A DNA stretch of 64,000 bases from Tricholomella constricta (lineage: Eukaryota; Basidiomycota; Agaricomycetes; Agaricales; Lyophyllaceae), in the NCBI GenBank assembly GCA_013368375.1, contig JAACJP010000029.1, positions 124,001-188,000 on the forward strand. Reading direction: 5' to 3'. Below are positions 56,758-64,000 of this stretch, piece by piece. The first letter of the stretch is position 1. Each line of letters begins with the position of its first letter. The notes under the pieces were generated by a model, which was not told the DNA's origin, did not search any database, and worked only from the letters and a program-made list of their open reading frames with translations. A program made the position numbers and the translations under genes.

Positions 56758-59287
56758 ATGTCGTCGCCCCTCCTGCGCAAACGGTCGAAAGAAAAGGTTG
56801 ATGCTGCCAAAAGGTTGGCCGAGGCTAAGCCTCGGGCCACATCTTTCTCGTCTAAAGTCACCTTAATTCTCTCTGCTATTGTTTTCGTCTCTGCTTTATC
56901 TCTCTACACGCGACCCGCGGCTCATGCAGGACTGGGATACGCATTGTGTGCCCCGGGCAATCGGAAGGCCATCTACACTGTGGACGCGGGCAACTCGCAG
57001 GTACAGTGCCTCGTCGTGCGTGGAGCACGTATCTTCGATACTGGTGACCTGGAAGACGTCAAAGTACGCTGGAATGGACCAGATTTGGATGTGAAGTACC
57101 TCCAAGAGAACGAGGTTGTCGTGCCCGGAATGAGTGGTGTGTTACCATTTAAGTTTCTTATGATCGGCCTTCAATGAACTTTCATATCCAAAGATTCGCA
57201 TTGTCACATTCTGGAATACGGCGCGAGCCAACTTGTCGCACTGCAGGATGGAAAGTCCGTCAAAGGTGCAAACAACTTCTGCTTTCCCGTACCGGCAGCT
57301 AATTTACAATTCAGACACGGTACAGATCTTGGCGGACTACATCAATGCGGACCCTGTTCTTTCGAAAGATCGCACCAAAGTAGTGGAAGGCTGGGGCTAT
57401 GATCACGCGTCATGGGACGTTCCAGTGCTTCCGACTGCTGTATGTGTCTAACTCTCATTTACGCCTTTCTAGTACTCAACCCTTGCCTCCAGGCTGACTT
57501 CGAAGCCAACCCTACAACTCGTGGACGGCATGTCATCCTCTCGGGGCGCGATGGCCACTCTGTATGGGTTTCCGCAGCCACACTCGCCGCCAGTGCGCCC
57601 TACCCTGAAGGGGACCTCGATGGTGGTGTCATCATCCGTGACGAAAAGGGCCAACCTACAGGTGCGTCAAATTCCCCACTCCGTATGTAACTCTGCCTAA
57701 GGCCAATGCGATGTAGGTGTCTTCCTCGACACCGCAATGGACCTCATCAAGCGCCCCAACCTCACTCATGCCGATCTCTCAGCGCGCTTCAAGACCACCG
57801 TAACGCATGCGCTACGCGCGGGACTCACCTCGTTGCATGATGCTGGATTTAAGCCCGAGAGTTTTGCGTTTTTCTCCGCGTACGTGTCTCCCTGTTCTCC
57901 ATTGGTGCAGGTGTCCTAGCTCTGAAATCAAATGATAGCGAGGCTGAGCGTGCACCGCTACCCCTGCGGATATACGGCATGCGGTACTTTGATACCGAGG
58001 AGACGGCACCGTATTGGGGAAACACGACCACACCGCTCCTAGCCCGTTTTGAAGGGGATGAACTGGGGACTAGGCTAGCTTCGAGAAGTGTGAAGATCTT
58101 CGCTGATGGTACGTTACCATGCAACCTGTTCTCGATCTGCTGTGGCCTAATCGTGGTCACCGTGCGTGTAGGTGCTCTTAGGTCTGGCGGCGCTGCAGTA
58201 CGTCAGCAACACTATCCTCCATCCAAATGTTGAGCTAACAGAGCCTTAGCTATATGAGCCGTACGCAGATAATCCTTCGACGCGTGGTCTGATGCGCATC
58301 GCTCCCGAACTGCTGCACCGAGTCGTGCCCGCATTCCTACGGGATGGCTGGCAAGTCGTGCGTGATTGTCACCCAATCAGACCTCCCCTTGCATAACGCG
58401 ATTTAATTTTCCAGAACATCCATGCGATCGGCGACCGCGCCAACGGCATCATTTTAGATACGTTTGAACAAGCTCAGCGTGACCTCGGCGTCGATGTGCG
58501 CGCTCTCCGCCCGCGCATTGAGCATGTGCAGATCCTGGCGAAGAAGGACATGGACCGGCTTGGAAAACTCGGAGGTTCGCCCGCCGTGTTGTCTTCGCTT
58601 TCCACAGTGCACTCATCCCTGTTTTTATGGCAGTTATTGCGAGTATTCAGCCCACGCATGCGTATGTATACCTGTCCAAAAGACCTTACAACCACACTGT
58701 ACTCACATCTGCCCTAAATCATAGAACGAGTGACATGTGGTATGCCGAGGAGCGTCTCGTCCGTGGCTTCCTGCTATCCTCATCCCCTTTCTTTCGACGC
58801 TAAACGAAGCCCGTCTTCTTCTCAGGGTCCCGAGCGCGTCAAAGGCCTCTACGCCTTCCGCAGCATGATGGCCGGAGGCGCACGCATCACCCTCGGCTCT
58901 GACTTCCCCGTCGAGGAGGTGAACCCTCTCGTTGGATTCTTCGCCGCCATCACGCGGGTCGCCAAAGATGGGACCTCGCCGCATGGGCCTGATGGATGGT
59001 TCCCCGAGCAGAAGCTGACGAGGACAGAGGCGCTCCGAGGTAAGTGTCTCTCGACTTTCAACGTTCTGCATAGTAGTCTCATGTATATGTACGCCTTTCC
59101 AGGGATGACTATTGATCCTGCGTATGCATCCTTCACGGAGAAGGACCTTGGTTCCCTGGAGCCAGGCAAGCGTGCGGACTTTGTGGTGCTCTCGAAAGAC
59201 ATCATGCTTGTTTCGCCGCAGGACGTATTAGAGACGACGGTGCGGGCGACGATTATCGATGGCCAAGTGGCCTATGGATACTTGTAA
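56758..59287 (+). CDS. Membrane-anchored amidohydrolase (YtcJ/LAF3-like)
   Basis: Zinc-dependent TIM-barrel hydrolase of the amidohydrolase superfamily; the substrate is unknown. Thirteen exons join in frame (first 56758-57136, last 59103-59287; exon 7 only 26 bp, exon 10 28 bp) to 610 aa. A basic N-terminus is followed by one membrane segment (VTLILSAIVFVSALSLYT, residues ~34-51), suggesting a type II anchored enzyme. Metal and catalytic signatures are DSHCHILEYG (H-x-H, residues 129/131), GWGYDHASWD, SGRDGHSVW, VKIFADGALRSGGAA, NIHAIGDRANG, RIEHVQIL, and GSDFPVEEVNPL with a C-terminal Asp. The end is the usual EPGKRADFVVL…IIDGQVAYG strand. All key residues are present and no decay is seen. 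Intron 5 requires the acceptor at 57938. Confidence 0.92.
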
Positions 59288-59563
59288 CCCCTGTTGAGTG
59301 GCGAAAAATGAGATATCGATTGTTCGGGGGCCATAACCTTAGATGCGGGAGGTCTGATAACAGGATACGATCTTGGTGTATCCGCCCCAGGACTCGGTTG
59401 ATTTTATTCAGGTATAGAAAAGCCAATGAGAGAAAACCGATGTAAGGTGAAAGCCAAAATGATCATACAGCGTACACATGTACATATAGTGGGCAAGAAG
59501 ACGCGTCTGTGGTAATGTCATGATAATAAGTAAATCGTCGAACAGAATCCGAAAGTGGATGAT

Positions 59564-60469
59564 TCAAACGAGCGCTTTGAACGCCTCTAAGCACGCCAAC
59601 ATGACCTTCCGGTTATCCAAGGGGGCCATTCCCTCCATCCTCGCCGCCTCTGGGCGCTCCACCGGCAGCTCCAAACGTAACACGCTCGTCACCTTTGGTG
59701 GAACTTGTGCGGTCTGCACGCACTCCACCAAACCCGCCGTGATTTCGATTTTGTACAGCACGGGCGCGGTCCCCGCCATTATGAAAGCTGGAACAACCTG
59801 TGTCTCGACAGGAGCAAGGTGCGCGCGACGTCGAGCCCTGTTCTGGCACTGGAAGGCGGCGATGGCCTGAGCGAAAAGTTGCGCCTCCGCGGCGGACGCT
59901 GATGTACTGGACGCCGATGAGGTGGTGATGGTGGTCGGTGACGCTTTTGCGAGGAGGAGGACGGTGTCGCCGTGGTGCATGCGGGCGCTAGGGACGAGGA
60001 GGCATATGTCGGCGATAGCGTGGACGGTGCGGCCGCACATGAAAAGGGGAAGATCATAGTTCCTGCGGAGGACACGGCGTTCCCCTCCCGCCTCCTCGGG
60101 ATGCTGCTTAGAGGGATTCGGTTGGGTGAAGCCGAGAAGATGGAGGAGATGCAGGGTGAAGTCGACGACAGCGGCATCTTGGTCTGGACCGGGGTCCATG
60201 GCGGCCTGCAGATAATGGAAAAAAAGGCGTTCCTCGTTTGTGAGGGCAGTGTGGGTATACGAGGGCTGTGGTTGTTGGGGATAGGAGACCTTAGAGTTAA
60301 GCACTGCTGGGCTGACGCTAGGAGTGGGAAGTTCCTGTATACCAAAGAAGGACGCAATGTCAACGTCGACGATGTTCACATTGCAGAGCCGTAAGTCTGC
60401 ATCGGTCCATGCTGAACCAGACTTGGCAATATGTGGGTGAACGACGTTGCGGGTATGTGTGAGGGTCAT
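59564..60469 (-). CDS. Basidiomycete PD-(D/E)XK-like hypothetical protein
   Basis: A single 301-aa exon, MTLTHTRNVVHPHIAKSGSA to LACLEAFKALV. The core LPLFMCGRTVHAIADICLLV followed by a VLLL strand, then EAQLFAQAIAAFQ, VVPAFIMAGTAPVLYKIEIT, is a pattern I know from a large mushroom family annotated as hypothetical, in which the strand after ICLLV usually ends in a Q/E-x-K signature. Here the expected charged pair reads AKAS, so catalytic residues appear lost. A Ser/Thr/Ala-rich insert (TTITTSSASSTSASAAE) lies in the middle. Role unknown. Frame and codon use look healthy. Confidence 0.6.
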   Translation of the reverse strand: MTLTHTRNVVHPHIAKSGSAWTDADLRLCNVNIVDVDIASFFGIQELPTPSVSPAVLNSKVSYPQQPQPSYTHTALTNEERLFFHYLQAAMDPGPDQDAAVVDFTLHLLHLLGFTQPNPSKQHPEEAGGERRVLRRNYDLPLFMCGRTVHAIADICLLVPSARMHHGDTVLLLAKASPTTITTSSASSTSASAAEAQLFAQAIAAFQCQNRARRRAHLAPVETQVVPAFIMAGTAPVLYKIEITAGLVECVQTAQVPPKVTSVLRLELPVERPEAARMEGMAPLDNRKVMLACLEAFKALV

Positions 60470-61554
60470 CGTTGCGGGTGGAAAATAAAATTACGGGGTA
60501 GAGATTGTGCAGGTCTTATAGCAAATCTGGAATAGGGACTCGTGTTTAACACAAATCGTGGTTTGCTTCCGCTGATGTTCGAAAAAGGGTAATTCAGGAT
60601 GAGACATCGAGTCTGAGGGTAAATATGATCGACTCAACTCTATACATGGGCACGCCGCAGTGTGTGCCGTGGACCAAAATCAGATTGCAAGAACCCTCGA
60701 ACGGAAGAAGACGGAAGACAACGCCGCTCCGCAAGTTCCAAAATAATCACAAGTTAGGCACTGCTGTGAGCCACGGCTGCACTAGGCTCGAATACGCATC
60801 TGAAGATTTAGGAATCACCTTTAACTGGTTGGGAAATGGGCGCCTGGGCCGTGGAAGCGTAGTGACACTTTGAAGGGGCTGGGGACTCCGTCAACTCCGG
60901 TTTGCAGCCAAGGAAGGAGCTGGAAAGAGTCACGGCTCGACCGAAAAGGAATCGGTGAAAAACAAGCAAAAAACATGTCGCATACGATTTGAAGTCCACT
61001 GAATCAAGTGACACTGTCCTAAGAGACAAGCTGCAGTTAAACTCAGTAGACATGCGAAAGTGAAAAAGGGATTGACCTGGACTCCTTGATCTTATCTTAT
61101 CTAGCACAGCCTCGCTTCAACCAATTTTGAAGGGCACCTCTGGCGATGTCTATCTGCCACCATCCAGTCCAATAATAAGCTGTTTCCCAGCCGATATCGT
61201 GGCGACGGGGATTTTGCATCTCCGTGTAACAGATTCAGATAGCCACAATGCAACCACACTTATTTGCGAATCGTACCGGACTATCCGAATGCCTTTTAAA
61301 GTATCAAACAACTACCTCTTTATTTCGAGTGCAAAACAAATTCCTTCTGCAAGGCTTACCCAAGCGCAGCTAGTGAGCGTCTGTTCAGTAAATTTAGTAT
61401 GTATTTGGTTGACTACGTCTATTCTAAGATCCTTACACGTGAACATTATCCCAATACATTGCTCAACGGCAGGATCACAGCCTTTCAACGTTTGACATGG
61501 AGTCCCCTGAACCATTGGCTACAAACAATCGCACGCTTCCAATACCCACCAAGT
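60470..61554. other. Intergenic region upstream of the NACHT gene
   Basis: About 1.1 kb; no supported gene. A 122-codon plus frame at 61127-61495 has no known motif and may be 5' exon or leader. Confidence 0.45.
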
Positions 61555-64000
61555 ATGGCGTTCAAAAATGCTCGAAACACGCATATCTACGACAGCTCCT
61601 TCACTGAGGTCCACGGCGACTTTCATTCATATAGTTCTGGAGGAAGCCTCTCTATTAATCAGGGCGAGACAGGTGAGCCGTTACATGTACGCTGATGGTG
61701 GGATGCTAACGACCTTAACAGGTCTCCAGACTCTATTCCAAGCGACGTCTCCGGGCGCGGCATACGATTCTCAGGAGCGCTATCCGCCGCCAAAGTGCCA
61801 CCCTGGAACCCGTCAAGCCATTCTCGACGCTTTAGAAAGCTGGATCACCAATGAGTCGGAGCGTGGTGAAGGGAGTGTTATGTGGCTTCATGGTCCAGCT
61901 GGCGCTGGAAAGTCGGCCGTCGCGCAGACGATCTCAGAGTCATGCGCTAAGCGTGGAGAGCTGGCCGCGAGCTTCTTCTTTTCTCGTGGTAAAGCTGGTC
62001 GAGATTCAATTAACTTCCTTTTCACGACGATCGCGTTCCACATGGCGATAGCATCACGGGATTTGCGGAGAGAAATTCGACAAGCCGTCGAGAATGATCC
62101 GTCAATTATTCACAAGGCTACATCAACGCAGATACAGGCCTTGATTGTTGAACCACTGCTATCTCGGTCTTGCCGCCTGGACGCGGCGGCGCGGCCACCC
62201 TACTTGATCATTATCGACGGTTTGGACGAATGTAGAGGCAACGCTGACCAAAGGCAAATTTTGACCCATGTCGTGGATCTGGTGTATAAACATCATCTCC
62301 CACTCTACTTTCTAATCGTCAGTCGACCGGAGCCACACATTCGACATGCCTTCGATGAACCTACTATGCAGACCATCAATCTTCAAGTCCTTTCGCTCCT
62401 CGGCGTACATCGGGCCATTGACGATGTCTTACTTTTCCTTCATGACGGTTTCACAGAGATTCACAGAGCCGAAAAGCATTCCGACATCATGCAATTTGTT
62501 CCTAAACCGTGGCCCTCCAAGGACATCGTTGAGTTACTTGCTACGAAATCCGGGGGTTACTTCATCTACGCATCTACCGTCCTCAAATTTATCGACGAGG
62601 AATACTATTCGCCGCTGGATCGTCTGGACGAGGTGCTTAATGCTTCATCAACCTCAACCTCCACTCCGTTCGCCGAGCTCGACAAGCTGTATACGCAAAT
62701 ATTGTCGACTTGCCCACATACAGATCGTCTCAAGCGCGTGCTTGGATACCTTCTGGCGCCTTCTGATCGGCTGTCGAATCCACCTTGGGCAGCAACGATA
62801 GAAACTGTGCTGAACTTGCGCCGGGGAGAGGTTCGTTTGACTCTGCGGGGGTTGCACTCTCTCCTTGGTTTTACATCAACATCTGTCCTCGACGAGAATT
62901 CCGAAATCGTCGGCGTCGATATTTCTATCCAATCGCTCCATGCATCGCTTGGAGACTTCCTTTTCGACAAGGAACGTGCGGGGAAATTTTACATCGACCT
63001 TGAGGAATGCCATGCGGATATTGTGCGCGGCTCCTGGACCATTTTTTCCAATTGGGTTACTAAAAATGGGGAGAGTCTGTAGTACGTCATTCTTCACTGT
63101 TCATCATCAATATCTCATGATTCCCTTTAGCCTGTCCACGCGCCAACACCTGCTCGATAACTTCTGTTTTCACTTGTCACAAGTCCAAGAAAAGAGGCAG
63201 TTGCTCGATGACTTCAAAAGAGGGAACAAAGTGACATGGGCGCCATTCGTGCAAGCATCTACCAGGTGGCCCTCGCTTAAATGGAAGATATCCCATATCC
63301 TATATAATGTATTGAAGGCATTACAAGTACGCAGCCATCTTATTCGCGATGGTCGGAAATCCTCATTCTCCATATACTTAGTCCCTCGTTACGCCACCAG
63401 AGGCTTTTATCCGACAACTGGTGGATCTTTCCGACTTCGTATATCTTACCCACCTTTCCCCGCGTTCTCAGAAGGACGTTCAATTTATTCAAGGGATGTT
63501 CACAACCTTCTACTTTGAAACTCGTTCGCTTTTTAGCGCGCCTGACCGGGATTGTCTCGAGATCGCCAAACTCCTTCAGTTGGACGGTTTCTTCCAGCCC
63601 CATTGGTTACATATATGAATATATGAAGCCCATAGTTTGGTCCTCGCATCAAATTTCGCCCACATCAAACCCACCCAGTTTTGCGGAATTTATGAGCGAT
63701 CCACTGCGCAGTGGCGATTTATTCAGCGACTCCGCCCTCCGACATGCTCGCCTGGCTGTTTGTTGCATAGATATGCTGGGTATCAAATGGGATTTAGATC
63801 ATGTTTTAACTCGCGAACGGTGAGTTCTGCCTTATCAATCGAAATCAAATGGACATTAAGGGCGATGTATTTATCGATGCCAGTCATAAATTCACGTATG
63901 CAAGGAAGTACTGGGCTGAACATTTGTCGCGAGCGCCTTATGGCGACGAGAACATGTTGCATTTCCTCCGGAACTCTGACGCCGAAACCTTTTTCGGGCA
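61555..64000 (+). CDS. NACHT-domain STAND NTPase, 3' end beyond window
   Basis: Exon 1 (61555-61672, MAFKNARNTHIYDSSFTEVH) joins exon 2 (61722-63081) through a GTGAGC...ACAG intron. A short N-terminal stretch (SFTEVHGDFHSYSSG) typical of Agaricomycete NACHT proteins leads to the NTPase: Walker A GPAGAGKSAVAQT (residues ~97-109) and Walker B LIIIDGLDEC (~201). Exon 2 continues to NGESL and splices at TA|GTACGT to LSTRQHLLDNFCFHLSQVQ. Later segments (AFIRQLVDLSDFVYLTHLSP, FAEFMSDPLRSGDLFSD, RHARLAVCCIDMLGIKWDLD, YARKYWAEHLSRAPYGDENM) continue the family's C-terminal text to the window edge. Such proteins act as ligand-gated signalling ATPases, in several fungi in non-self recognition; that role is inference. 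Junctions after 63330 were not fully resolved. Confidence 0.85.

Overview
The window reads as nuclear DNA of a filamentous basidiomycete, most likely an Agaricomycete. Genes on both strands are split by short introns of about 50-65 nt (mostly GT-AG). The gene families are those of mushrooms: a DUF6593 protein, a short-form tyrosinase, basidiomycete multi-pass membrane proteins, a NACHT NTPase and a Plavaka-type DNA transposon. No rRNA gene, intact tRNA gene, CRISPR array or bacterial-style operon was seen. Exon boundaries come from reading the sequence by eye; no alignment, search or RNA evidence was available.

Layout. 1-8.2 kb: the 5' end of a membrane-protein gene cut by the window edge, a tRNA-dihydrouridine synthase (DUS1), and a second membrane-protein gene whose 5' end and upstream DNA duplicate the first. 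8.9-15.5 kb: a DUF6593 protein, an F-box/LRR-like protein and a MEF2/RLM1-type MADS-box factor. 15.5-21.3 kb: mostly unassigned DNA with one small two-exon gene. 21.3-27.8 kb: a tyrosinase with a premature stop, one copy of a ~370-bp dispersed repeat, an acidic hypothetical protein, a DUF1917 (Bles03-like) protein and a decayed copy of the ribosome-biogenesis gene FCF1. 28-32.4 kb: a decayed hypothetical gene and AT-rich DNA.

32.4-52.9 kb is transposon territory. A ~200-bp tandem repeat is split by a Copia LTR element (32701-45466, 5-bp target duplication). The Copia gag is in turn split by a 7.85-kb Plavaka/CACTA-like DNA transposon (33592-41441), which carries its transposase, a second five-exon gene and a tRNA-like SINE fragment. 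About 1 kb further on sits a complete Gypsy/chromovirus element on the minus strand (46461-52852, 5-bp target duplication).

53-64 kb: a probable multi-exon hypothetical gene, the second copy of the dispersed repeat, a membrane-anchored amidohydrolase with 13 clean exons, a basidiomycete PD-(D/E)XK-like protein, and a NACHT-domain STAND NTPase that runs off the window.

The genes do not form one pathway. Housekeeping functions (tRNA modification, ribosome biogenesis, cell-wall-type MADS regulation) sit beside accessory functions (melanin-type phenol oxidation, NACHT surveillance). The strongest theme is decay. Several loci carry isolated nonsense codons or single-base frameshifts in otherwise readable genes, and many of the stops are TGA where CGA would restore arginine. 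That fits deamination of methylated CpG.
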